Assembly (NCBI RefSeq): GCF_004299445.1
Contig: NZ_SCTC01000035.1
Coordinates: 62,001-126,000 of the forward strand
DNA: 64,000 bases
Reading direction: 5' to 3'
From: Phenylobacterium sp.
GTDB taxonomy: Bacteria; Pseudomonadota; Alphaproteobacteria; Caulobacterales; Caulobacteraceae
Shown here piece by piece: positions 45,218 to 53,078 of this stretch; positions within the stretch are counted from its first letter, which is position 1, and each line of letters begins with the position of its first letter. The notes beneath the pieces are model-generated. The model was not told the DNA's origin, did not search any database, and saw only the letters and a list, made by a program, of their open reading frames with translations. The position numbers and the translations under genes are program-made.

Positions 45218-45969
45218 CCCGCGGCTCGCCCCCCTTCGGCCTGCCCGAGCCCGCCTACGAAGCCTGGGCGCGGGGCGAGGTGGCCCACTGGCGGGCCCAG
45301 GTGCTCAGGCCGCCATCGGCGCTCGACCGCGCCGCCCGCGGCGTCCAGGGCCGCATCAACCAGATCATCCCCGAGAAGGTGCACGCCGCGATCACCACCG
45401 TGATCGAGGGCATGACCCGCACGATCCTGACCGGCGCCGACCTCACCACCGCCCGGCCGCTGACCGGCGCCACGCTGGCCGAGCGCGACCGCAGGGCCCT
45501 GGCCGCCATCGACGGCTACCGGGCGACCGCCGCGGTCGAGGGTGGCGTCGCGGGCGCCGGCGGCTTCGTCCTGGCGTTGGCCGACTTCCCGGCGCTGCTG
45601 GTGCTCAAGATCAAGCTCCTGTTCGACCTCTCGGCCATCTACGGCCACGAGGCGGAGGTGTTCTCCGAGCGGCTCTACATCCTGGCCCTGTTCCAGATGG
45701 CTTTCTCGGGCGCCGATCACCGGGCCGAGGTGTTCCACGGCCTGGAGGGCTGGGACGGCCGCGAGCACCCCGCCGACTTCGAGCATTTCGACTGGCGGAC
45801 CTTCCAGCGCGAGTATCGCGACTACATCGACCTCGCGAAGATGGCCCAGCTCATTCCGGTCGTGGGCGCCCCGATCGGCGCCTTCGTGAACTGGCGGCTG
45901 CTGGAGCGCCTGGGCGATACCGCGATGAATGGGTACCGAATGCGCTGGCTCGCGCGTTACGGTGCCTGA
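45187..45969 (+). CDS. EcsC family protein
   Basis: About 260 residues from a GTG at 45187; the exact start is uncertain because no ATG is available before the conserved part. The EcsC signature covers most of it: LPEPAYEAWARGEVAHWRAQV, a helical ALDRAARGVQGRINQIIPEKV stretch, AAVEGGVAGAGGFVLALADFPALL, and AQLIPVVGAPIGAFVNWRLL. EcsC proteins are linked to ABC-exporter or envelope processes but remain uncharacterised. The stop overlaps the next gene by 1 nt. Confidence 0.82.
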   Translation: MDPADGRVPIARGSPPFGLPEPAYEAWARGEVAHWRAQVLRPPSALDRAARGVQGRINQIIPEKVHAAITTVIEGMTRTILTGADLTTARPLTGATLAERDRRALAAIDGYRATAAVEGGVAGAGGFVLALADFPALLVLKIKLLFDLSAIYGHEAEVFSERLYILALFQMAFSGADHRAEVFHGLEGWDGREHPADFEHFDWRTFQREYRDYIDLAKMAQLIPVVGAPIGAFVNWRLLERLGDTAMNGYRMRWLARYGA

Positions 45970-46436
45970 TGCGCCGCGCTCTCCTCCTTCTCGCCCTGCT
46001 TGCCGGCCCCGCGTTGGCCCAGGCCCCACGGATCACCGACGCCGACATCCGCGCGTTCGCGGCCCGCCAGGAGCAGGCCTGGAACGCCGGCGATATCGAC
46101 CGCTACTTCAGGGGCTTCACACCGGACGCCCGCTTCACCGACCAGGCCTATGTCGGCGACAAGCCGCCCGTGTCCTATGGCGCGTCTACCGTGACCCAGG
46201 CCCGCGAACAGGCCCGCCGCACCCGCGGCCAGTCGCGCGAGCGCGGCGAGATCCGCCGCATCGAGATCGCCCCCGACGGCCGCTCGGCCATCGTCACCTC
46301 GCGCGTCGGCTCCGTGATCCAGACCTCGGGGAAGACGCGCCGCCTGTGCGCCTCCCGGGTCCAGACGCTGGTCGTTTCAGCCGCCGGGCTGCGCGCGAGC
46401 GGCCAGACAGATACGTTCGTCAAATGCAGCCAGTGA
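45969..46436 (+). CDS. Secreted NTF2/SnoaL-like (DUF4440) protein
   Basis: 155 residues. A signal peptide (MRRALLLLALLAGPALAQA) precedes a small cone-fold domain: DIRAFAARQEQAWNAGDIDRYF, RFTDQAYVGD, then IRRIEIAPDGRSAIVTSRV. Two Cys lie near the C-terminus (RLCASRV and VKCSQ) and may form a disulfide. No active-site set is evident. Starts at the EcsC stop (1-nt overlap) and overlaps the next gene by 13 nt. Confidence 0.75.
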   Translation: MRRALLLLALLAGPALAQAPRITDADIRAFAARQEQAWNAGDIDRYFRGFTPDARFTDQAYVGDKPPVSYGASTVTQAREQARRTRGQSRERGEIRRIEIAPDGRSAIVTSRVGSVIQTSGKTRRLCASRVQTLVVSAAGLRASGQTDTFVKCSQ

Positions 46437-47020
46437 TTCCTTCCCGCCGTCAGATCGGCGTCGATGTCCCCTGGGTCTCCAGCTGGAGCGAGGAGAAGCC
46501 GGGCGGGATCGGGCCCTGCCCGACGGTCGACGGCGCGATCGCGGCCCTCCAGATGTGGAAGCCTGGGCAGGGCGAGCCGCTCTTCGCACGGCAGCACCTG
46601 CGCCGGCAGCGGGACTCGGTGCGCGCCCTGCTCTGCCCCATGTGCGGCAAGCCCGCGCCGGAAGGCGACCGCTGGAGCCTCACCGGCCGGTTTTACGCCG
46701 CCGGCGTCGTGCGGGCGCGCGGCTTCGGCAAGCTGCTGCCGGACGACCTGGAGGACGACCGCGTGGTGCTCGACTGCGGGACCATCGCGCCCATGCACTT
46801 CCAGTGCGCGCACGTCTCGCTGCAGCAATGCCCGCCCCTGCGCGCCATGCCCGACAAGGATCTCAAGGCCTTTCCGCCCGTCTGGACGGTGGCGCCGCTC
46901 TACGTGGAAGGCCGCCAGCAGGTGACCAACAAGCCCATCGCCGCGGTCAGCTTCCTGCAGCTTGTCGGCATCACCAACACCCGGGACCCCGACTGGCGGG
47001 CCAGCCTTCCGCCGGGCTAG
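46424..47020 (+). CDS. Hypothetical protein with CxxC and Cys/His-rich sites
   Basis: 198 residues, no signal peptide or membrane helix. I do not recognise it. It has CPMCGKPAPEG (Cys71, Cys74) and a later CAHVSLQQC (Cys128, His130, Cys136), which together look like a zinc site; Cys32 and Cys118 are further candidates. The N-terminus (VPWVSSWSEE) and GRFYAAGVVRARGFGKLLPDD are otherwise unremarkable. The gene overlaps the NTF2-like gene by 13 nt and precedes the cyclophilin by 8 nt. Confidence 0.7.
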   Translation: MQPVIPSRRQIGVDVPWVSSWSEEKPGGIGPCPTVDGAIAALQMWKPGQGEPLFARQHLRRQRDSVRALLCPMCGKPAPEGDRWSLTGRFYAAGVVRARGFGKLLPDDLEDDRVVLDCGTIAPMHFQCAHVSLQQCPPLRAMPDKDLKAFPPVWTVAPLYVEGRQQVTNKPIAAVSFLQLVGITNTRDPDWRASLPPG

Positions 47021-47028
47021 TCTGCGAC

Positions 47029-47733
47029 ATGCTCCGCAATTCGCTGATCGCGCTCGCCGCGCTGACCGCCCTTCCCGCCGCCGTCCAGCAGCCCGCCTCG
47101 ACGCCGGCGCCGGCCGTAGCGACGCCCGCACCCGCACCCGCGACGACACCCGCGACGGCGGCATCCGCCGCGCCCGCCGCGCCCGCGCCCAAGCCGTATC
47201 CGAAGGTGAAGGTCGAGACGTCCGAGGGCGCCTTCGTCCTTGAGCTCTATCCCGACAAGGCCCCGATCACGGTGGCCAACTACCTGAAGTACGTCGACCG
47301 CGGCCTGTTCGTCGGCGCCGCCTGTTTCCGCGCCAGCAAGCCCAAGGACTACGCGGGCAATGACTACGGCCTGGTCCAGTGCGGCCAGAAGGACCCGGCC
47401 AAGAAGCTGCCGCCGATCGCCCACGAGTCGACGATCAAGACCGGCCTCACCCACGGCAAGGACGGGGTCATCTCCATGGGCCGCTTCGCGCCAGGCACCG
47501 CCCAGGCCGACTGGTCGATCATGCTGGGCGACATGAGCTACCTCGACGCCGACAAGAAGAACCCTGCCGCCAACCCCGGTTTCGCCGCGTTCGGTCAGGT
47601 GGTCGAAGGCCTGGACGTCATCAGGAAGATCATCGTGATGCCCACCGACCCCAACAAGGGCGAGGGCGCGATGAAGGGCGAGATCCTGGTGAAGCCCGTG
47701 CGGATCAACAGGGTGAGCCGCGTCCCGGGCTGA
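47029..47733 (+). CDS. Exported cyclophilin-type peptidyl-prolyl isomerase
   Basis: 234 residues. A signal peptide and a Pro/Ala-rich linker (about 20-58) precede a cyclophilin domain beginning KVKVETSEGAFVLELYPDKAPITV, with CFRASKP, NDYGLVQCGQKD, GVISMGRFAPGTAQADWSIML and GFAAFGQVVEGLDVI. The arginine and glutamine of the typical active site are partly replaced, so activity may be modest. Expected to act in the periplasm. Last gene of the packed 45-47.7 kb set. Confidence 0.88.
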   Translation: MLRNSLIALAALTALPAAVQQPASTPAPAVATPAPAPATTPATAASAAPAAPAPKPYPKVKVETSEGAFVLELYPDKAPITVANYLKYVDRGLFVGAACFRASKPKDYAGNDYGLVQCGQKDPAKKLPPIAHESTIKTGLTHGKDGVISMGRFAPGTAQADWSIMLGDMSYLDADKKNPAANPGFAAFGQVVEGLDVIRKIIVMPTDPNKGEGAMKGEILVKPVRINRVSRVPG

Positions 47734-47817
47734 CGTGAGCCTCGAGCCAATGCGCTCTAGCTCTTGCTGCAGATCCCGCTTCCTCGGATCGGGCGTTCCG
47801 CTCGATCGCAGCCGGCT

Positions 47818-48726
47818 CTAGCTCTTCACGAACACGCCCTGCCCCGTCGGCATGGGCAGCACGTGCAGGCCACGGGCGGCGAACCACTCCACCTCGGCGT
47901 TGTACTGCGTGCGCGCCGTAGCCCAGCAGAAGTCGTCGAATACGATGATCCCGCCGGGCGCCAGCCGTTCGAAGAAGAACTCCAGCGCCCCGATCTCGGC
48001 CGGAGCGTTGTTCATGTCCACGTGCATCAGCGCCACCTGCTCGGGCGCGCCGGTCTGCAGCACCTCGGGCACGCGACCTTTGATGACCTTGATGTTGGGG
48101 AAGCCCGAGAACCGCTCGGCCACCTCCTCGTAGCTGAACGAGTTGACGTACAACGCGTCGTTCATCTTCTTCCAGCCGGGGTTCTGCTGGTCCTCGGGGA
48201 TTCCCTCGAAGGTGTCGTACAGCCACCAGGTCTTGGGCCAGCCGCCGAATTCCACGTAGTCGGCGCAGAACAGGGTGGTGTGGCCCTTGAACACCCCCAA
48301 CTCGACGAAGTCCCCCGGGATATTGCGCGTGGTCTGCACCGCCCACAGCATGGTCGTCAGGTTCCACTGCCAGTTCGCCAGCGGCAAAAGACTAGCGTGC
48401 CGGGCGGAGATCTCCTGGAACCGATCATCCAGTTCAAAGGGCAGGGTCTTCAGCCAGGTCGCCAGACCATCACCCACGAAGGCGTTCTTCCATCCTCGAC
48501 TCTCCATGGTCTCGAGGAGGTCCAGGCAGGTCATCGTCCGGTGATTGGCCGCCGCCGCCAGGCCGTGGCGCACGCGGAGCCGCTGCCGCATGTCGAGCTT
48601 GTTGGTTCGCTTCAGCGCAACCTCGTACACGCTCTTGGCCAGCCCCGATTGTCCCCCACGCAGCAGCCCATCGCCCATGCAGAGCAGCTGTTCGGGGGTG
48701 ACGTCCTGCAGGGTGAGATTCGACAA
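47818..48726 (-). CDS. TylF/MycF-type class I methyltransferase
   Basis: 302 residues. The N-terminal 110 residues are helical (VYEVALKRTNKLDMRQRLRV). The C-terminal methyltransferase part has GDFVELGVFKGHTTLFC, LYDTFEGIPEDQQNPGW, a VALMHVDMNNAPAEI metal/SAM region and PGGIIVFDDFCW, as in TylF/MycF macrocin O-methyltransferases. The usual metal Asp positions appear largely kept. Likely modifies a sugar or secondary metabolite. No biosynthetic partner is nearby. Confidence 0.82.
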   Translation of the reverse strand: MSNLTLQDVTPEQLLCMGDGLLRGGQSGLAKSVYEVALKRTNKLDMRQRLRVRHGLAAAANHRTMTCLDLLETMESRGWKNAFVGDGLATWLKTLPFELDDRFQEISARHASLLPLANWQWNLTTMLWAVQTTRNIPGDFVELGVFKGHTTLFCADYVEFGGWPKTWWLYDTFEGIPEDQQNPGWKKMNDALYVNSFSYEEVAERFSGFPNIKVIKGRVPEVLQTGAPEQVALMHVDMNNAPAEIGALEFFFERLAPGGIIVFDDFCWATARTQYNAEVEWFAARGLHVLPMPTGQGVFVKS

Positions 48727-48832
48727 CGCTATGAGCTCCGGTTGCGTCCCGCCGAGTCACCCGGGGGTCGCGAGCAACTATCGGGAATCGTGCGCCCTGA
48801 GAACCGCGAGATGCGGCAGGGAGACATACATC

Positions 48833-48867
48833 TTGACATGAGACTGATGTCTCATTATCAATGAGCC
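48833..48867 (+). promoter_or_regulatory. Sigma70-type promoter with operator in its spacer
   Basis: TTGACA at 48833-48838, a 17-nt spacer and TATCAA at 48856-48861 form a near-consensus housekeeping promoter upstream of the NTF2-TetR pair. Transcription should begin near 48868, leaving a short leader before the ATG at 48889 (SD GAGG). The operator occupies the spacer, a typical autorepression layout. Confidence 0.75.
48839..48854. promoter_or_regulatory. TGAGAC-N4-GTCTCA operator
   Basis: A perfect 6+6 inverted repeat covering almost exactly the -35/-10 spacer of the promoter above. The size fits a TetR dimer half-site pair. The adjacent TetR gene (49305) is the obvious candidate repressor. 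Confidence 0.7.
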
Positions 48868-48888
48868 CATCAACCACGAGGCTTCGCC

Positions 48889-49308
48889 ATGCCCCTGACC
48901 CCCGCCCAGATGGACGCCCAGATCGACGAGCACTTCGGCTTCGAACAGGCCGACAACGTCGAAGGCGTGCTCGCCACGCTCACCCCGGATGTGAACCACG
49001 ACATCGTCGGCTGGCCCGGCGGCCCGACGCGCGGTGTCGAAGGCGCGCGACCGTTCTACGAAACGCTCTTCGCCGACCTGTCCGACGGCCACGTCGAGAC
49101 GATCCGCCGTCTCTATGGCGAGAATTTCCTGGTCGACGAGAGCCTGTGGCGGGGCAAGGCGCCGGGCCGCCCCTTCGGGCTGGAAGGCCGCGACCGGCCG
49201 CTGGAATTCCGCTTGCTGCACGTGGTCGAGTACGCCGACGACGGAAAGATGAAGGCCGAGCAGGTCTGGATCGACCTCGCCGCCATCCAGCAGCAGCTGC
49301 CTCAGTGA
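48889..49308 (+). CDS. NTF2-like (SnoaL-type) protein under TetR control
   Basis: 139 residues, no signal peptide. AQIDEHFGFEQADNVEGVLATLTPDVNHDIVGWP and GVEGARPFYETLFADLSDG define the SnoaL/NTF2 cone fold; ARLYGENF-like and EYADDGKMKAEQVWIDLAAI complete it. Such proteins are isomerases, cyclases or steroid/aromatic binders. Transcribed from the operator-containing promoter just upstream and overlapping the TetR gene by 4 nt, so it is probably the effector-linked enzyme of a small self-regulated pair. Confidence 0.85.
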   Translation: MPLTPAQMDAQIDEHFGFEQADNVEGVLATLTPDVNHDIVGWPGGPTRGVEGARPFYETLFADLSDGHVETIRRLYGENFLVDESLWRGKAPGRPFGLEGRDRPLEFRLLHVVEYADDGKMKAEQVWIDLAAIQQQLPQ

Positions 49309-49901
49309 GCCAGGGCCGCGCCAACCAGCGCCTGCGCACCCGCAAGGATCTGCTGGAGGCCGCCAACCGCCTGATGCGCGAGGGCAAGCGGCCCACCTTC
49401 GAGGAGATCGCCGAGGCCGCCCTGGTCTCGCGCGCCACCGCCTACCGCTACTTTCCCGGCCTCGAGGCGCTGATGTTCGAGGCCGGCCTGGATGTGGCGA
49501 TGCCGACGCCCGAGGTCTTCTTCGAGGGTGACACGTCGACAGATCCCGTGGCGCGCCTCGATCGACTGGAAGCCGCGCTCTTCCGCATGATCGCCGAGAA
49601 CGAGGCGCCGATGCGGATGCTGCTGGCCCGATCGCTCCAGCGTAGCGTCGATCCCGACCACGATCCGGCGGTTCCCGTGCGCCAGAACCGCCGCCGAGGC
49701 CTGATCGCCGCGGCCCTGGCGCCGGCGCGCAGCCAGTTCGGCGCCGCCGAGTTCGACACCCTCAGCAAGGCCCTGGTCCTGCTGCTGGGCATCGAGGCCG
49801 AAGTGGCCTTCAAGGACGTGATGCGTGTCGATGCGGCAGAGGCCGCCCGCATCCGCCGCTGGATGATCCGGGCGCTGGTCGAGGCCGCCAGGACCCGCTA
49901 G
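49305..49901 (+). CDS. TetR family transcriptional regulator
   Basis: 198 residues from a GTG at 49305 (GTGA overlap with the NTF2 stop). The N-terminal HTH is RKDLLEAANRLMREGKRP, TFEEIAEAALVSRATAYRYF, a textbook TetR domain. The C-terminal ligand domain is helical with no assignable ligand. It likely represses its own promoter through the palindrome at 48839-48854. No other target is evident, though TGAGAC-N4-GTCTCA was not seen elsewhere by eye. Confidence 0.92.
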   Translation: MSQGRANQRLRTRKDLLEAANRLMREGKRPTFEEIAEAALVSRATAYRYFPGLEALMFEAGLDVAMPTPEVFFEGDTSTDPVARLDRLEAALFRMIAENEAPMRMLLARSLQRSVDPDHDPAVPVRQNRRRGLIAAALAPARSQFGAAEFDTLSKALVLLLGIEAEVAFKDVMRVDAAEAARIRRWMIRALVEAARTR

Positions 49902-49911
49902 CGTCGCCCTC

Positions 49912-50388
49912 ATGAGCGACGATGTGCAGATACCCGAGGACGGCTGGAAGCACTCTGGCGTCCGTGTCGTGCCCGGCGACCAGCTGGGCCCGGTCAGCGC
50001 CACCACCCCCGGCATGGACCGCGCGGTCGCCATTGACCGGGCCCGCATGGGCGCCCAGAAGCTCTGGGCCGGCACCGTCCACATCCACGCCAACGCCAAG
50101 ACCGGCGCCCACCACCACGGGCCGCTGGAAAGCGTGATCTACATCGTCTCGGGCCGCGCCCGCATGCGCTGGGGCGAGCACCTGGAATTCACCGCCGAGG
50201 CCGGCCCCGGCGACTTCATCTACGTGCCGCCCTTCGTTCCGCACCAGGAGATCAACGCCTCCACCGACGAGCCCCTCTCCTGCGTCCTCGTCCGCTCCGA
50301 CTCCGAAGCCGTGGTGGTCAACCTCGACATCGACCCCGCTGAAGAACCCGAAGGCGTCGCCTGGGTCGACCCGATCCACAAGGCCTGA
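49912..50388 (+). CDS. Cupin domain protein
   Basis: 158 residues. Motif 1 is GAHHHGPLESVIYIVSGRARMRWG, giving a three-His metal site with Glu; motif 2 is PGDFIYVPPFVPHQEIN. A mononuclear metal centre is therefore expected. The substrate is unknown. It follows the TetR gene by 10 nt and may share its transcript. Confidence 0.88.
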   Translation: MSDDVQIPEDGWKHSGVRVVPGDQLGPVSATTPGMDRAVAIDRARMGAQKLWAGTVHIHANAKTGAHHHGPLESVIYIVSGRARMRWGEHLEFTAEAGPGDFIYVPPFVPHQEINASTDEPLSCVLVRSDSEAVVVNLDIDPAEEPEGVAWVDPIHKA

Positions 50389-50419
50389 GGCCTTCGGCGC
50401 TCTCCCTCCCTCTTTAAGG

Positions 50420-50548
50420 ACGTCATGGCCGGGCCTGTCCCGGCCACCCAGTACGAGGCGCTCGGAGCAAGGCGCACCAGCTCACCGCCTGCGCCCCTCC
50501 GGAAAGGGCGGCGCTTTTGGGTGGCCGGGACAAGCCCGGCCATGACGT
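50420..50548. repeat. Palindromic element with 31-nt arms
   Basis: Arms at 50420-50450 and 50518-50548 are inverted copies with one mismatch; the arm contains ATGGCCGGGC and GTCCCGGCCACC. This pattern resembles dispersed GCC/GGC-rich palindromes widespread in alphaproteobacterial intergenic DNA. The 67-nt centre has no clear content. Confidence 0.7.
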
Positions 50549-50634
50549 TCCAGAAATGAGGATGAGGCCACCGCCGCGGTCACGGTCCAGGACTCCGCCT
50601 GACCGCCGAGCCCGCGCAAAGCGCCGTCAATGTG

Positions 50635-50724
50635 AACCACGAACCACACGAACCACACGAACATGCGGCGGCGCGCTCCGAGGTGTGGCCTGGAGCGTTC
50701 GTGTGGTTCGTGTGGTTCGTGGTT
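50635..50724. repeat. Composite element A: GAACCACAC hairpin
   Basis: Perfect 28-nt inverted arms at 50635-50662 and 50697-50724, built from tandem GAACCACAC-type units, around a 34-nt loop. The same unit design occurs at 62330-62396. Both are followed by a related box (50771-50792 and 62466-62487). Confidence 0.8.
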
Positions 50725-50770
50725 GAATCAAAACAGCGCCTGCGGCGCGCACAGCGTCACCAGCCCAGCC

Positions 50771-50792
50771 CCTTCCGTGTTCTCTGTGGTTC
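50771..50792 (+). repeat. Downstream box of composite element A
   Basis: A 22-nt CCTTCCGTGTTCTCTGTGG-type box, 47 nt after the hairpin. It matches the box at 62466-62487 at 19 of 22 positions by eye. Confidence 0.55.
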
Positions 50793-50822
50793 AGCCCGAC
50801 AGCGCTTCTGGTGCGCTCAGCC

Positions 50823-51446
50823 TCAATCGACCGCGTGGTAGACCAGCAGCAGGCCCGAGATGCTGACCCGTTCGACGGTGGTTTCGATGCTAGGGTCCAG
50901 TTCGGCGCGGGCGGCTTCGGTCAGCAGGATCTGGCCGCCCTGGGCCACGTCCTCGCCCAGCTTGGAGGTCAGGTTCACCTCGTCGCCGAACAGGTCCTCC
51001 TCCTCCAGCACCAGGATGTCGCCGAAGCCGATGCCGATCGAGGCATAGAGCCGGCGGTCCACCGGCAGCAGGACGTTGACGGTGCTCAGCCGGTTCACGA
51101 TCTCGCGCGCGGCGCGGACCGGCGCCTCGACCGTCTCGAACAGGCAGTAGAGGTTGTCGGCCTCGGCCTTCACCAGCTTGCCGCCCAGCCCCTGGATGGT
51201 CGGCACGGCCAGAAGCCGCATCTGGTGGACCATCAGCAGGAACTCGACGATCCCGTGCCGCTGGGTGGTGCGCGTGAAGCCGCTCATGTCCAGCACCATC
51301 ACGGCGCTGCGCCGTGTGAAGTCGCGCTCGATCTCCTCCGAGATCGCCTGGCGCTTCTCGGGCTCCTGGATGATCCGCGACAGCAGGGCGTCCAGCCGCG
51401 CGTGCGTGTTCAACGGGCCGTCGTCGCCTTGTCCCGTCTCCGCCAT
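50823..51446 (-). CDS. Class III nucleotide cyclase domain protein
   Basis: 207 residues from the ATG at 51446 (G-rich SD). VMVLDMSGFTRTTQRHG carries the first metal Asp; GGKLVKAEADNLYCLFE holds the second Asp; GIGFGDILV, FGDEVNLTSKLGE and QGGQILLTEAAR follow, as in adenylate/guanylate cyclases. No sensor or membrane domain is attached. Activity is likely if the transition-state Asn/Arg are kept, which I could not settle. Ends convergently toward the repeat region. Confidence 0.8.
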   Translation of the reverse strand: MAETGQGDDGPLNTHARLDALLSRIIQEPEKRQAISEEIERDFTRRSAVMVLDMSGFTRTTQRHGIVEFLLMVHQMRLLAVPTIQGLGGKLVKAEADNLYCLFETVEAPVRAAREIVNRLSTVNVLLPVDRRLYASIGIGFGDILVLEEEDLFGDEVNLTSKLGEDVAQGGQILLTEAARAELDPSIETTVERVSISGLLLVYHAVD

Positions 51447-51514
51447 CCTGCACCCCCTATTTGGCCGCGCGATGCGAGCCTTCGAAAACCGCCGAGTCAA
51501 TCTATCTCTGCCGT

Positions 51515-52285
51515 ATGACCACCACGTCGGCGACGCCCCGGGCGCCGCCCAACAACCTGATCGGCCTGGGCCTGCTGGCCACCTTCCTGGCGCTGGGCTG
51601 GGCGCTGGCGGCGCTGCCGCCGGGCAAGACCCCGCTGACCTTCGCCTTCGTGCTGGTCGGCTGGGTGCTGGCGGTGATGGCTCACGAGTTCAGCCATGCC
51701 GCGGTGGCCTTCCTGGCGGGCGACCACACCGTTCGCGACAAGGGCTATCTGGCGTTCGACCCGCGCCGCTACGCCGACCTCGGCGTCAGCCTGGTCATCC
51801 CCCTGGTCTTCCTGGCCCTGGGCGGCATCGGCTTCCCGGGCGGCGCGGTTTACCTGCGCAACGATCTGATGCGCAGCAAGCTCTGGCGCACCGCCGCCTC
51901 GCTGGCGGGGCCCGCGGCCACCTACGGCGTCCTGCTGCTGCTGGCGGTCGTGCTGATCACCCTGGGGCGCGAGGGCCTGCCGAACGGCCTGTTCGACGCC
52001 ATCGCCATGCTGGCCTTCCTGCAGGCCACGGCGCTGCTCCTCAACCTCCTGCCGCTGCCGGGCCTGGACGGCTTCAACGCCCTGCGCCCCTACCTTCCCG
52101 AGGCGTGGGAGGTCGGTCTGCGCAAGATCGAGGGTCTGGTCTTCGTGGGCGTGTTCATCGCCTTCTCGTTCATCCCCGGCTTCAGCCGGTTCCTGTTCGG
52201 CGGCGGCGCGATCATCGCCCATCTGGCGGGCGTACCGCTCGAGGCGGCCCAGGGCGGATGGGACGCCTTCCGATTCTGGACGTGA
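51515..52285 (+). CDS. M50 family site-2 protease-like membrane metalloprotease
   Basis: 256 residues from the ATG at 51515. HEFSH (His57, Glu58, His61) lies within a hydrophobic helix, and the third ligand is in LPLPGLDGFNALRP. Six or so membrane segments in total. The fold matches the Rip/SpoIVFB-type peptidases without PDZ or CBS domains. The substrate is unknown; anti-sigma cleavage is possible but there is no partner next to it. The PH-SHOCT gene follows 36 nt on. Confidence 0.87.
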   Translation: MTTTSATPRAPPNNLIGLGLLATFLALGWALAALPPGKTPLTFAFVLVGWVLAVMAHEFSHAAVAFLAGDHTVRDKGYLAFDPRRYADLGVSLVIPLVFLALGGIGFPGGAVYLRNDLMRSKLWRTAASLAGPAATYGVLLLLAVVLITLGREGLPNGLFDAIAMLAFLQATALLLNLLPLPGLDGFNALRPYLPEAWEVGLRKIEGLVFVGVFIAFSFIPGFSRFLFGGGAIIAHLAGVPLEAAQGGWDAFRFWT

Positions 52286-52321
52286 CCATATAGCGTCACC
52301 CATCAAGATACGGAGCTGCCG

Positions 52322-53011
52322 ATGAAGGGCGTTGTCGAACTCCTGAAGGCTGTCGGCCTCTGGCTGCTCGTGTCGGTGCTGAGCCTGGGCGTCGGGCTGA
52401 TCCCCCTGGCGATCTGGGCCGCGCTGGTCTTCCTGGGCGCCGAGGAACGGGCGCAGAAGGCCCGGGCGACGCTCAAGTCCACCCTCATGACCGGCGAGCA
52501 GGTCGTGGCCGAGGCGGTGCAGCACCGCGTCTTCGCGCTGTTCCGCCGCCGCATCGTCATCGCCATCACCTCCAGCCGCATCCTGACGGTCCAGCGCGGC
52601 CTGCTGGGCGGCTTCAAGATGGCCGACATGCAGTGGAAGGACCTGAAGGATGTCCGCCTCGAGCAGAACATCCTGGAGGTCCTCTGCGGCTCGAACCTGG
52701 CCTTCGACAGCCTGCTGCCGGGCCATGCCGGCTTCATCATCGACGGCGTCCCCTGCGAAGCCGCCACGGCCATGTACGCCAAGGCCCAGTACGAAGAGCA
52801 GGCCTGGGAGGAGAAGCGCCGGGTCCGCGGGCTGGAGGAGACGCGCGCCGCGTCGGGCGGCGTCATGATCGGCTCCGCCGACGGGGCCGGCAGCGGGGGC
52901 GGCGACCGCATGGTCGAGGAAATCCGCAAGGCCAAGGAGCTGCTGGACGCGGGCGCCATCAGCGACACCGAGTTCCAGGAGATGAAGGCCAAGATCCTGG
53001 GCCGGGTCTGA
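52322..53011 (+). CDS. PH-domain and SHOCT protein
   Basis: 229 residues. An N-terminal hydrophobic pair (about 6-39) is followed by a bacterial PH domain (EQVVAEAVQHRVFALFRRRIVIAITSSRILTVQRG) and a C-terminal SHOCT motif (EEIRKAKELLDAGAISDTEFQEMKAKIL) that often mediates oligomerisation. Probably membrane-associated. Function unknown. Convenient location between the M50 gene and ruvC, with no sign of shared regulation. Confidence 0.85.
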   Translation: MKGVVELLKAVGLWLLVSVLSLGVGLIPLAIWAALVFLGAEERAQKARATLKSTLMTGEQVVAEAVQHRVFALFRRRIVIAITSSRILTVQRGLLGGFKMADMQWKDLKDVRLEQNILEVLCGSNLAFDSLLPGHAGFIIDGVPCEAATAMYAKAQYEEQAWEEKRRVRGLEETRAASGGVMIGSADGAGSGGGDRMVEEIRKAKELLDAGAISDTEFQEMKAKILGRV

Positions 53012-53078
53012 CGCCGGTTAACCCTCGCTTCACCATTCCCACCGCTCCGTGGTTCCGGCATCTTCAGCGGAACAGACG

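Larger units (their letters stand above)
50389..50822. other. Repeat-rich intergenic region with no gene
   Basis: 434 nt between the cupin gene and the convergent cyclase gene. It holds the palindrome at 50420-50548, the GAACCACAC hairpin at 50635-50724 and a downstream box at 50771-50792. Short ORFs here read only repeat-derived peptides such as NHEPHEPHE and VWFVWFVV and are not genes. Confidence 0.7.

Noticed and set aside
50632..50841. Short ORFs reading [16 protein letters not shown] near 50.6 and 62.3 kb as small proteins
   Set aside because: They are direct translations of the inverted GAACCACAC repeat, with no SD and no independent support.
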